Origin: Candidatus Omnitrophota bacterium
GTDB lineage: Bacteria > Omnitrophota > Gorgyraeia > Tantalellales > Tantalellaceae
Direction of reading: 5' to 3'
Length of the DNA: 5,656 nt
NCBI GenBank assembly: GCA_013204685.1
Contig: JABMSC010000192.1
Span: 1-5,656 of the forward strand
The position numbers and the translations under genes were made by a program. This document shows, one piece after another, positions 1 through 5,656 of this stretch (position 1 is the stretch's first letter; each line of letters begins with the position of its first letter). Under the pieces are notes generated by a model that made no database searches, was not told where the DNA came from, and saw only the letters and a program-made list of their open reading frames with translations.

Positions 1-1547
1 AAGACTTTTCGTTCACGCTCGGTAAGGGTTACCAGCACCCCTTCCATCTGCTCTTTAAGCATGGCGTAGGCTGTGGCATTCGCGGGAGAAATTGCCGATT
101 TATCTTCTATAAAATCCCCAAAACTTGTATCGCCTTCATCCCCTATTGGTGTTTCCAGTGATATCGGATGCTGGGCGATCTTTATTATCCCCCTCACCTT
201 ATCAACCGGTATCTTCATCGCCGCTGACACCTCTTCAGGGGTAGGTTCCCTTCCGTTTTCCTGAACAAGAGCCCTTGAGACCCTTACCAGTTTGTTGATC
301 GTCTCTGTCATATGAACGGGAATACGTATAGTCCTTGACTGATCCGCTATCGAACGGGTTATCGCCTGGCGTATCCACCATGTTGCGTAAGTACTGAATT
401 TATACCCTCTTTCATATTCAAACTTATCAACTGCCTTCATGAGCCCCATATTGCCTTCCTGGATAAGGTCGAGGAAAGACAGGCCCCTGTTTGTGTACTT
501 TTTAGCTATGCTGACCACAAGACGGAGGTTGGCAGCAACAAGCTCTTTCTTGGCTATAGTGTATGCTTTTGTTATTTCATGGATCTCTTCGGTCAGGTAA
601 ACGACCTCCCCGGCTGGAATCCCCAGTTTTCTGATAAGCGTTCTTGCGAGGTTCTGCGCCTCTTTCAGCTCTTTCTTTTTGCGCGTTTCCTTCAGTTTTT
701 CGGCTCTATTCTTTGCCAGGCGCGCCTTATCCATCGGCCCCATTATCTCTTCCGCTACTTTTTCAGCCAGCGCGATTGAAACCTTAAGCTTGGCCATAAG
801 CTTCATAATAGTCGGAAGTTTTGTGGACTTCTTCAGCCTCGCAATGATATCCTGTTTGCGTTTTTTAAGTTTTTCGGGATCCGCTACGGCCTTAACGTCC
901 AGAACGTCATCCAGATTGTAATCGCTCTCTATGACCTCCTCTATCTTTTTAATTACAAGATCGCGCCCTATGATTATTTTGAACACTATCTCTTTCAATT
1001 CCTTTTCGTTCTTTTTTATCCTTATTGCCAGGTCTAGTTCTTCTTTTCTGCTTAAGAGGGGTATCTGTCCCATCTGTTTCAGATACATCTTTACAGGATC
1101 ATCTATCTGAACAAACTTACGTGATTTTATCCTTTTTTGATCCCTTTTTACCGCAAGAGGTATCTTTTCGAGATCTTCTTCAGAGTCTACCACCTTAATA
1201 TTGGCGGTTTGAAGAGCCGCCATAACTTCCTCGACCTCCTCGGGAGAAACTGCGTCTTTCGGAAGAATATCGTTCACATCGTCATAGCTCAAAAACCCCT
1301 TCTCTTTACCTGCCTTTACAAGCTTGCGGATTACGGCTGACTTGCTGACTTCCTTGCCTTCATGTATACCAACCTCTCCGCTGCGGGCCAGCTCTTTCTC
1401 GGGTCTTGGAGTCTTCTTAACTTTTTTCGGCTTCGGCGCTTTTTTAACTTTCTTCGCTTTCGCCGCCGTCTTAGCTTTTTTCACCTTTGGCGTTTTTTTA
1501 ACTTTCTTCGCTTTCGGTGCTTTTGTTTTTTTCTTTTTTACTGCCAT
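1..1547 (-). CDS. rpoD: Primary (housekeeping) RNA polymerase sigma factor RpoD/SigA, C-terminus cut off by the window edge
   Basis: Group 1 sigma factor that guides RNA polymerase to -10/-35 promoters. The reading frame is open from an ATG at 1547 to position 1, giving 515 complete codons. Residues 1-49 are a Lys/Pro/Ala tail. Residues about 70-125 match region 1.1 (GFLSYDDVNDILP), and 145-180 match region 1.2 (DDPVKMYLKQMG). A lysine-rich non-conserved region spans about 180-325. Region 2 follows, with NLRLVVSIAKKY at 340-351 and YATWWIRQAI at 387-396, then IRIPVH at 407-412. Region 3 includes GREPTPEEV at 432-440 and the finger PISLETPIGDEGD at 461-473. The window ends at LTERERKV, the beginning of region 4.2, so roughly the last 60 residues are missing. 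The ATG lies 1 nt after the dnaG stop, with an SD (GAGAAGG) inside the end of dnaG, which suggests translational coupling. Region 1.1 together with the near-universal region 2 rules out an alternative sigma factor. Confidence 0.97.
   Translation of the reverse strand, partial: MAVKKKKTKAPKAKKVKKTPKVKKAKTAAKAKKVKKAPKPKKVKKTPRPEKELARSGEVGIHEGKEVSKSAVIRKLVKAGKEKGFLSYDDVNDILPKDAVSPEEVEEVMAALQTANIKVVDSEEDLEKIPLAVKRDQKRIKSRKFVQIDDPVKMYLKQMGQIPLLSRKEELDLAIRIKKNEKELKEIVFKIIIGRDLVIKKIEEVIESDYNLDDVLDVKAVADPEKLKKRKQDIIARLKKSTKLPTIMKLMAKLKVSIALAEKVAEEIMGPMDKARLAKNRAEKLKETRKKKELKEAQNLARTLIRKLGIPAGEVVYLTEEIHEITKAYTIAKKELVAANLRLVVSIAKKYTNRGLSFLDLIQEGNMGLMKAVDKFEYERGYKFSTYATWWIRQAITRSIADQSRTIRIPVHMTETINKLVRVSRALVQENGREPTPEEVSAAMKIPVDKVRGIIKIAQHPISLETPIGDEGDTSFGDFIEDKSAISPANATAYAMLKEQMEGVLVTLTERERKV
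1407..1514 (-). repeat. Two imperfect 54-bp tandem repeats encoding the Lys/Pro tail of RpoD
   Basis: Within the 5' end of rpoD, codons 12-29 and 30-47 form two adjacent 18-residue units that share about 12 of 18 residues; both begin KAKKVKK. A shorter motif, KKVKK(T/A)P, occurs three times, at residues 14-20, 32-38 and 41-47. At the DNA level the block is purine-rich on the coding strand, with A-runs of 6-7, so it could be prone to slippage or unequal recombination. It probably encodes a disordered basic tail. Confidence 0.8.
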
Positions 1548-1548
1548 A

Positions 1549-3309
1549 TTACACAACCTTCTCTTTGTGAAGTTTATTTATTTCAACAAGCAACTTCTTG
1601 ACCTCCGCGTCATCGCTCGACTCCTGCGCTTTCTTAAGCCTCAAGGTCAGACCTTTAAGTTTATCTTCCTTGTTTTCCTTGCGAACACAAAATATGCAAT
1701 CAATTAAAGCTTTCCCGGGGTCCTGTGTTATCTCAGCTTTGGCAAGGGCTTTAACGAGAGCTTCCCGGGCGGGTTCATCCTGCTGGAATCTGCTCAAGAG
1801 CTTTCCGGGATTTATCCGGTCTTCTCCTTTGTCAAAAAGTTCACCCACAACATCAATGATCTTTTTTATGCTGGAATCCTGGAACTCTCCCGGCGCCAGT
1901 TCTTCCCGCATACGCAAAAACAGCTTCTTGTCCAAGACAGCAAGCCCCAAAAGATGCAGCTCGCTGTTTTTGTAGTTATAAGACTTTTTGTCAGGCTTCT
2001 CTTCAGTTTCATAATGATAAGAATAGTCCGGTTTGACCTTCCCCATTTCATGCCTGAGGGACGCTTCGTGAACACCTAAGCGTTCAGCGAGACGCCTCAG
2101 GTAATCCGACTGCACCACGGCATTGTCGACTTTGGTGATCGTCGGCAGCATCTCATCGACTATACCGCCGATATTTCTTTCACCCAGTCTCTGTATTAAA
2201 ACATCCAGTTTGTATTCAAAGAGGCCCTTTGCGTTATCTATTACGCCGTAGAATGCTCCCGGTTCGTTGTTTCTCACGAAACTGTCAGGGTCCTCTCCCT
2301 TAGGGAGTGTCGCGATCTTAACGTTCATCCCTTTTTCTATAAGGACGTCCAGGCCGCGCAAACTTGCAGATTCACCGGCCTGATCTGAATCGAAAACCAT
2401 AACAGCTGTCCCGGTATATTTTTTCAGCATGCTGACCTGTCCGGGGGTGAGCGCCGTTCCCGAGGTAGCCACCAGATTCGTCACGTCATACTGAAAAGGC
2501 ATGACGACATCCATATACCCTTCCACAATAACCGCGCAACTTTTTTCCCGTATTCCTATCTTGCTGAAATTAAGCCCGTAAAGAACGTTGCTTTTGCTGT
2601 AAATGATCGTCTCGGGGGTGTTGATGTATTTCGGAAGAGAGTCATCCAACACCCGCCCGCCGAATCCGACTACATGTCCCCGCTCATTAAAGATCGGGAA
2701 AATTATCCTGTTCCTGAACCTGTCATAATCCCCTTTTCCTTTTTCGCTCAGGATCGTAAGCCCTGCTTTTCTCAAGAGCTCTACCGGTATTTTTTTGCCT
2801 TCGCAATGTTTCCTGAGGCTGTCCCATGCCTCCGGGGCAAAACCGACCTTGAACTTACTCAATGTCTCGGAATTAAACCCCCGCTTTTTCAGGTAATCGA
2901 GAGCTCTCTTACCTTTATCGCTTCGAAGATAGTTGTGGTAGAAGTCAGCCGCTAACTTATTGATGTCATAAAGTTTGGAAGCAATCGAAGCGCCCTCTCC
3001 TCCCGGCTTCCTGTCATCCGGGATCTTTACCCCGGCGCGGGCCGCCAGACCCTCGATAGCCTCACGAAAACCGGTGTTTTCGTATTCCATAATAAATCTG
3101 ATGGCATTGCCGCCCGCGGAACAGCCAAAACAGTGGTATATCTGCTTATCGGGGCTGATCACGAACGAAGGGGTCTTTTCGTCATGAAACGGACAATTCG
3201 CCTTAAAATTCCTGCCGGCTTTTTTGACAGGAATATATCCGGAGATAACCTCGACTATATCGATCCTATCTAAGATCTGATCTATGATTTCCTGCGGTAT
3301 CATTCCCAT
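1549..3309 (-). CDS. dnaG: DNA primase DnaG
   Basis: Synthesises RNA primers for replication together with the DnaB helicase. With the start at 3309 it is 586 residues, close to the usual length of about 580-600. The N-terminal CHC2 zinc finger has C39, H42, C60 and C63 (CPFH, then CFGC). The polymerase core shows RFRNRIIFPIF (197-207) and GFGGR (215-219). The Toprim domain follows with VEGYMDV (acidic E263), FDSDQAG (D307, D309) and GEDPDSF. The C-terminal part, from about 430, is more divergent and ends in a charged helical stretch of the type that binds helicase. Start choice is uncertain. The frame extends to an ATG at 3375, but that would overlap nif3 by 34 nt and has no SD. ATG 3309 (weak GAG six bases upstream) and ATG 3303 both begin the conserved MIPQEII sequence. 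It lies between nif3 and rpoD in the same presumed operon. Confidence 0.97.
   Translation of the reverse strand: MGMIPQEIIDQILDRIDIVEVISGYIPVKKAGRNFKANCPFHDEKTPSFVISPDKQIYHCFGCSAGGNAIRFIMEYENTGFREAIEGLAARAGVKIPDDRKPGGEGASIASKLYDINKLAADFYHNYLRSDKGKRALDYLKKRGFNSETLSKFKVGFAPEAWDSLRKHCEGKKIPVELLRKAGLTILSEKGKGDYDRFRNRIIFPIFNERGHVVGFGGRVLDDSLPKYINTPETIIYSKSNVLYGLNFSKIGIREKSCAVIVEGYMDVVMPFQYDVTNLVATSGTALTPGQVSMLKKYTGTAVMVFDSDQAGESASLRGLDVLIEKGMNVKIATLPKGEDPDSFVRNNEPGAFYGVIDNAKGLFEYKLDVLIQRLGERNIGGIVDEMLPTITKVDNAVVQSDYLRRLAERLGVHEASLRHEMGKVKPDYSYHYETEEKPDKKSYNYKNSELHLLGLAVLDKKLFLRMREELAPGEFQDSSIKKIIDVVGELFDKGEDRINPGKLLSRFQQDEPAREALVKALAKAEITQDPGKALIDCIFCVRKENKEDKLKGLTLRLKKAQESSDDAEVKKLLVEINKLHKEKVV
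1557..1564 (-). promoter_or_regulatory. Ribosome binding site of rpoD, inside dnaG
   Basis: The minus strand reads AGAGAAGG, followed 9 nt later by the rpoD ATG at 1547. The site overlaps the last codons of dnaG, and the dnaG TAA lies between it and the start codon. Ribosomes finishing dnaG would therefore sit on the rpoD start. It supports the chosen rpoD start. Confidence 0.6.
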
Positions 3310-3341
3310 AGCATTCTCATTATCAGCACATGTGCCGACAA
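3300..3341 (-). other. Possible 13-codon minicistron between nif3 and dnaG
   Basis: Directly after the nif3 TAA, a TTG at 3341 opens a 13-codon frame (MSAHVLIMRMLWE) that ends in TGA at 3302-3300. The TGA overlaps a dnaG ATG (3303-3301) as ATGA, a common arrangement for translational coupling. A strong SD (AGGAGGATAAGGAG) lies in the last codons of nif3, 7 nt before the TTG. All of this is visible in the sequence. That the frame is translated is inference. It could instead be a remnant of a longer nif3 C-terminus, or chance. Confidence 0.25.
3323..3338 (-). repeat. Short inverted repeat in the nif3-dnaG junction
   Basis: A perfect 10-base palindrome (GCACATGTGC, 3326-3335) extends to a 16-base inverted repeat with one G-T wobble. 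In RNA it could form a 6-bp stem with a CAUG loop. It lies between the strong SD at the end of nif3 and the dnaG start codons. It has no T-tract, so it is not a terminator. Confidence 0.35.
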
Positions 3342-4298
3342 TTACTTTCTCCTTATCCTCCTGAAACCGGAACATTCAATAAAATTCAGTCTTCCCTTTT
3401 TCTCTATTGCGTCAAACAAAAGATTCATCCCCAGATTATCGCTTGCGATGTGCCCTGCGATAACATACTTTATAAATTCTGTCTTAGCAAGTTTGTATCC
3501 GGACTCTTTGCAGTGCATGCCGACCATTGTCTTGATCCCGGACTGGGAGAGCCTACCAAAAACCTTATCCGGAGGAGAAGTTCCTCCCGTCATATCAACA
3601 AAGATCTTTCCGGCATCATCTTTCTCTTTTCCGATCAATAGATAAGGCCCCGCACCCTTGCTCATGCCATCGGCGTATTCGGGTATGCCCTTCAAGATGG
3701 AGAGAACATTTTTTAGCTTTTTCGGCTTCTTCGCATTAAAAAGCTTCTGCAGATAACTGGCTACACAGTTATCCGCAACGGTATGCGTGCACATAAAAGG
3801 AATGCCAAGAAGCTGTGCGGCATCCTGAGCCCTCGTATTGTTTCCGGAAGATACTCCGCGGGCCACTTCCTTCATCCGGTCTTCCATCAGCCCCTCCGAC
3901 ACTTCCTCTGTAAGGCCATATTTCTGCCAGAGACCCGGCTGGATCGCCATCACTTCGTGCAGCTGAGCAAGCGCTCTTCCTGAAGGATGATGTGAGATAA
4001 CAAGATCCACATCAACACCTTTTTCGTGCAGCTTGTCGGCCAAAAGCAATTCTGCTACACCGATATCTACCCCCACCATTATGTTTTTGATCTCTTCGGA
4101 ACCGGAACCGCATAAAATGCGGGTATCCGCATATGGATTTTTAAGCCGCTCTTTGTCAAAAGCCTTCTTATCTGCTCCGGTAGATTTTTTATATTCGGCT
4201 TTGACTTTCTTGATCCCGGCATCGATCGTTTTTTGGGAACGCTGGTCTTCCTTTAGGCCTTTACTTACGGCAAGTTCATAAATTGTTTCAAGTTTCAT
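3342..4298 (-). CDS. NIF3 (DUF34) family dinuclear metal protein
   Basis: A 318-residue member of the NIF3/DUF34 family, widely annotated as 'GTP cyclohydrolase 1 type 2 homolog' or 'Nif3-like dinuclear metal center hexameric protein'. The true biochemical role of the family is unsettled. The metal-site residues can be recognised: SHHP with H103 and H104, an Asp after THTVAD (D176), and a C-terminal GHIASDN with H283 and D287. In the classical family the last pair is HxxxE, so the HxxxD here is a variant with the same spacing. Residues 1-70 form a charged, lysine-rich N-terminal extension (starting MKLETIYELAVSKGL) before the core begins at MVGVDIG. I recall a similar extension in a bacterial subfamily of about 320 residues. 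The ATG at 4298 has a good SD (AAGGA, 6-nt spacer). The gene lies 38 nt after cvpA and just before dnaG. In Bacillus subtilis the NIF3 gene yqfO is also near dnaG-sigA, but downstream. Confidence 0.9.
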   Translation of the reverse strand: MKLETIYELAVSKGLKEDQRSQKTIDAGIKKVKAEYKKSTGADKKAFDKERLKNPYADTRILCGSGSEEIKNIMVGVDIGVAELLLADKLHEKGVDVDLVISHHPSGRALAQLHEVMAIQPGLWQKYGLTEEVSEGLMEDRMKEVARGVSSGNNTRAQDAAQLLGIPFMCTHTVADNCVASYLQKLFNAKKPKKLKNVLSILKGIPEYADGMSKGAGPYLLIGKEKDDAGKIFVDMTGGTSPPDKVFGRLSQSGIKTMVGMHCKESGYKLAKTEFIKYVIAGHIASDNLGMNLLFDAIEKKGRLNFIECSGFRRIRRK

Positions 4299-4304
4299 AT
4301 CTTT

Positions 4305-4311
4305 TCCTTTT
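4305..4311 (-). promoter_or_regulatory. Ribosome binding site of nif3
   Basis: The minus strand reads AAAAGGA, and a 6-nt spacer (AAAGAT) separates it from the ATG at 4298. It lies in the 37-nt gap after the cvpA stop and supports this start. Confidence 0.6.
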
Positions 4312-4336
4312 TGTTGTATGTGATCCGTATCCCGGG

Positions 4337-4903
4337 TTACTCTGATCCCTTCTTTTCATCAGCACTCAGAATTTCGTTCAGGACCTCGTCCTGGCTTTTC
4401 TTCTCCGGAATACCAATGGCACCCGAAATCCATGCATATATACCTGCGTCCATTTCGATAAAGATCATAGCGAATTTTGAATTTTCAGTAACAGCAAGTT
4501 TTGCGCTTTCGACGGGTATAAGCAATAATGCTATTCCAATAACACCAAATAACATAAATGCCCGGAAAGAAGCCACCAGTGCCCCCCCAACCCTCTCAAG
4601 CATAGCAAGTTCTTCTCCGGCTATAATGCTGAATATTCTTTCCAAAAATTTAAATGCTACAAATACTACAATTGCAATAGCACAAAAAGACAATGGTCTT
4701 GCCCAATCCTGCAGTTTAAATCCAAAAATTGCTTCCGATACAAAACCATAATATCCAATGGAAATATAAACCAGTGCAATGTAACCGACCAGGGACACAA
4801 GTTGACTGCTTACGCCAATCCTTGATCCTTTATAAAGCATTGCCAATAAAAGAATTATAAATAATACATCTATTAAACTTATGTTATGTAATATGTCCGG
4901 CAA
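4337..4903 (-). CDS. CvpA-family inner-membrane protein
   Basis: A 188-residue hydrophobic protein with the CvpA (colicin V production) family layout. Four likely membrane segments lie at residues about 10-25, 33-52, 70-88 and 107-130. They are followed by a soluble, charged C-terminal tail (about 133-188) ending in DEKKGSE. The stretch ERVGGALVASFRAFM (103-117) fits the family's conserved GG/R motif before the fourth segment. CvpA proteins are implicated in colicin V export and in envelope integrity in enterobacteria; the molecular function is not established. The start is a TTG at 4903. It is supported by the SD AAAGGGG 7 nt upstream and by the lack of any in-frame ATG before residue 22, which would remove most of the first membrane segment. 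The gene is the first of the presumed cvpA-nif3-dnaG-rpoD operon and is clearly AT-richer than nif3 and dnaG. Family assignment rests on topology and motif, without a search. Confidence 0.8.
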   Translation of the reverse strand: MPDILHNISLIDVLFIILLLAMLYKGSRIGVSSQLVSLVGYIALVYISIGYYGFVSEAIFGFKLQDWARPLSFCAIAIVVFVAFKFLERIFSIIAGEELAMLERVGGALVASFRAFMLFGVIGIALLLIPVESAKLAVTENSKFAMIFIEMDAGIYAWISGAIGIPEKKSQDEVLNEILSADEKKGSE

Positions 4904-4910
4904 ATCTATA

Positions 4911-4917
4911 CCCCTTT
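4911..4917 (-). promoter_or_regulatory. Ribosome binding site of cvpA deciding a TTG start
   Basis: The minus strand reads AAAGGGG, followed by a 7-nt spacer (TATAGAT) and TTG at 4903. This is a good SD at ideal spacing and is the main reason for accepting the non-ATG start. Confidence 0.65.
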
Positions 4918-4928
4918 AATGAAGCCAA

Positions 4929-4957
4929 AGTATATCATATTATAATAGGGTTGTCAA
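4929..4957 (-). promoter_or_regulatory. Sigma-70 promoter of the cvpA-nif3-dnaG-rpoD operon
   Basis: On the minus strand a perfect -35 box TTGACA (4957-4952) is followed by a 17-nt spacer and a -10 box TATACT (4934-4929), five of six matches to TATAAT. The spacer ends in TGA, giving an extended -10 (TGN). Transcription would begin near 4922, leaving a leader of about 19 nt before the cvpA TTG. The RpoD encoded at the end of the operon has the standard region 2.4 that would read this -10. Confidence 0.8.
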
Positions 4958-5058
4958 ACTGACCCAAATTACCCCTGCAAAACACAATAATAGACTTTCG
5001 TTACATTAACTGCTGGGCATTCTTGTATTTTAATTACATCTCATTACCCATTTACACT

Positions 5059-5081
5059 AAAAAACTTAAAGAGCTCTCTTT
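5059..5081 (-). terminator. Weak candidate terminator after mtaB
   Basis: About 33 bases downstream of the mtaB stop, the minus strand has AAAGAGAGCTCTTT, which can form a 5-bp AU-rich stem with a GAGC loop, then AAG and a run of six T. The stem is short and weak, so termination may be inefficient or use another mechanism. Confidence 0.3.
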
Positions 5082-5113
5082 TTGTTTATTAACTCGTTTC
5101 TCCTGCCTCTTTT

Positions 5114-5656
5114 TTATGCAAAAACTCCTTTTCCTGCCATGAGACAAGAGCTGATCTTATCAAGATCATCAACCTCTATCTTTACAATATCCCCTTTTGA
5201 TCCTTCAAACCCATATATTTTGGTCCGTAGATATTCGCTTGTGTATCCTTCAAAAATACCTTCTTCTGATCTTTTTTCTACCAAAACTTCAACTTCCCTG
5301 CCCAGAAAACGCTCACAAAACTCTCCCTTAAGCGCTTCCCCTTTTTGTATCGTTTCCTCAACCCTGTGTTTCGTTACATCTTTCGGCACCCTATCTTTCA
5401 TCTCAAATGAGGCGGTGCCTTTTCGATCACTGTAACTGAAAACATGAAGCCGTGAAGGTTTTATATCATTCAAAAAAGCTAATGTTTCCCTGAAAGACGC
5501 TTCCGTCTCTCCCGGATGGCCCACAATAACATCCAGGGAAATCCCAATATCAGGAATGTAGCTTCTTAGTTTTCTGACTAAACTATGAAATTCGCGAGTG
5601 CCATAGTTTCTATTCATCCTCTTCAACATATCGTCGGAACCGCTTTGTAGAGGAAT
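5114..5656 (-). CDS. mtaB: MiaB-family radical SAM tRNA methylthiotransferase, probably MtaB; 3' part only
   Basis: The last 180 codons of a gene that begins beyond the right edge; an internal ATG at 5629 is not its start. The visible part begins with IPLQSGSDDMLKRMNR, the signature near the end of the radical SAM domain of MiaB/RimO/MtaB enzymes. It continues with VGHPGET (residues 45-51) and FSYSDRKGT (73-81), and ends in a TRAM-like RNA-binding domain from about residue 117. The 4Fe-4S cysteine motif (CxxxCxxC) and the N-terminal UPF0004 domain lie outside the window. MtaB converts t6A to ms2t6A at position 37 of tRNAs that read ANN codons. The form of the FSYSxRxGT motif and the YTSEYLRT stretch in the TRAM domain favour MtaB; MiaB is the main alternative. 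The 210-base gap and a separate promoter suggest it is not in the same operon as cvpA-rpoD. Confidence 0.78.
   Translation of the reverse strand: MPLQSGSDDMLKRMNRNYGTREFHSLVRKLRSYIPDIGISLDVIVGHPGETEASFRETLAFLNDIKPSRLHVFSYSDRKGTASFEMKDRVPKDVTKHRVEETIQKGEALKGEFCERFLGREVEVLVEKRSEEGIFEGYTSEYLRTKIYGFEGSKGDIVKIEVDDLDKISSCLMAGKGVFA

Larger units (their letters stand above)
4904..5113. other. Intergenic region between mtaB and cvpA
   Basis: A 210-base AT-rich gap with no credible gene on either strand. The end near cvpA carries a strong minus-strand promoter and the cvpA ribosome binding site. The end near mtaB carries a weak hairpin with a T-tract. I see nothing convincing in the roughly 100 bases between them (about 4958-5058), including no clear operator, riboswitch or small RNA. 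Confidence 0.8.

Noticed and set aside
1324..1707. Plus-strand open frame rich in Phe, 127 codons
   Set aside because: It is the antisense reading of the Lys-rich start of rpoD and the end of dnaG. The Phe runs are simply the complement of AAA/AAG codons.
1804..1836. TTGACA-like box on the minus strand inside dnaG, considered as an internal rpoD promoter
   Set aside because: No acceptable -10 box lies 16-18 nt downstream; the nearest (ATAAAT) is at only 14 nt.
3310..3375. Longer dnaG N-terminus starting at ATG 3375
   Set aside because: It has no SD, overlaps the end of nif3, and adds 22 residues that do not look like primase before the conserved MIPQEII start.
4124..4158. TTGACA on the minus strand inside nif3, considered as an internal dnaG promoter
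   Set aside because: The hexamer at 17 nt spacing (CCATAT) is a poor -10 match.
4326..4345. Imperfect palindrome around CCCGGG after the cvpA stop
   Set aside because: Only a few pairs around a six-base core, with no T-tract. It is too weak to call a terminator or operator.
4311..4751. Plus-strand open frame of 146 codons opposite cvpA
   Set aside because: It is a shadow of cvpA with no recognisable domain. The minus-strand frame has the CvpA layout, an SD and a promoter.
4958..5058. Search for a small RNA, riboswitch or small gene in the middle of the intergenic region
   Set aside because: No open frame with an SD, no strong hairpin and no recognised leader motif was seen.
1..5656. CRISPR array, tRNA/rRNA, insertion sequence, phage or defence genes
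   Set aside because: No regular spaced repeats, cloverleaf, transposase or terminal inverted repeats are visible; the window is fully explained by housekeeping genes.

Overview
The window is a stretch of ordinary bacterial housekeeping genes. All of them are on the minus strand, so transcription runs from right to left. Five protein genes account for almost everything outside one 210-base gap. In transcription order they are the 3' part of a MiaB-family tRNA methylthiotransferase (probably mtaB), the 210-base intergenic region, a CvpA-family membrane protein, a NIF3-family metal protein, the DNA primase dnaG, and the primary sigma factor rpoD. rpoD runs off the left edge just inside its -35-binding region. 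I saw no tRNA, rRNA, CRISPR array, insertion sequence, phage gene or attachment site.

The host is a bacterium of moderate GC content (roughly mid-40s percent by eye; cvpA and the intergenic region are clearly AT-richer). The sigma factor has a near-universal group 1 region 2 and a lysine/proline-rich N-terminal tail. The gene set and the primase N-terminus would fit an uncultured phylum such as Omnitrophota or a relative. That is an impression from memory and not something the window proves.

Region by region: the mtaB 3' end (5114-5656) stops before a weak hairpin with a T-tract. The intergenic region (4904-5113) carries a near-consensus sigma-70 promoter: TTGACA, a 17-nt spacer, TATACT, and a TG extension. 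It sits about 20 nt upstream of a TTG-initiated cvpA with a good Shine-Dalgarno sequence. The four downstream genes are tightly packed: 38 nt between cvpA and nif3, about 32 nt between nif3 and dnaG, and 1 nt between dnaG and rpoD. This looks like one operon.

The cluster is a variant of the classical macromolecular synthesis operon (rpsU-dnaG-rpoD). Here rpsU is absent within view, and cvpA and nif3 stand upstream of dnaG. The product RpoD has exactly the region 2 expected to read the operon's own promoter, so autoregulation is plausible. I find no clearly new biological system. The points most worth a second look are the promoter and operon arrangement, a possible 13-codon minicistron joining nif3 to dnaG, the repetitive Lys/Pro tail of RpoD, and a NIF3 variant with an HxxxD metal motif.
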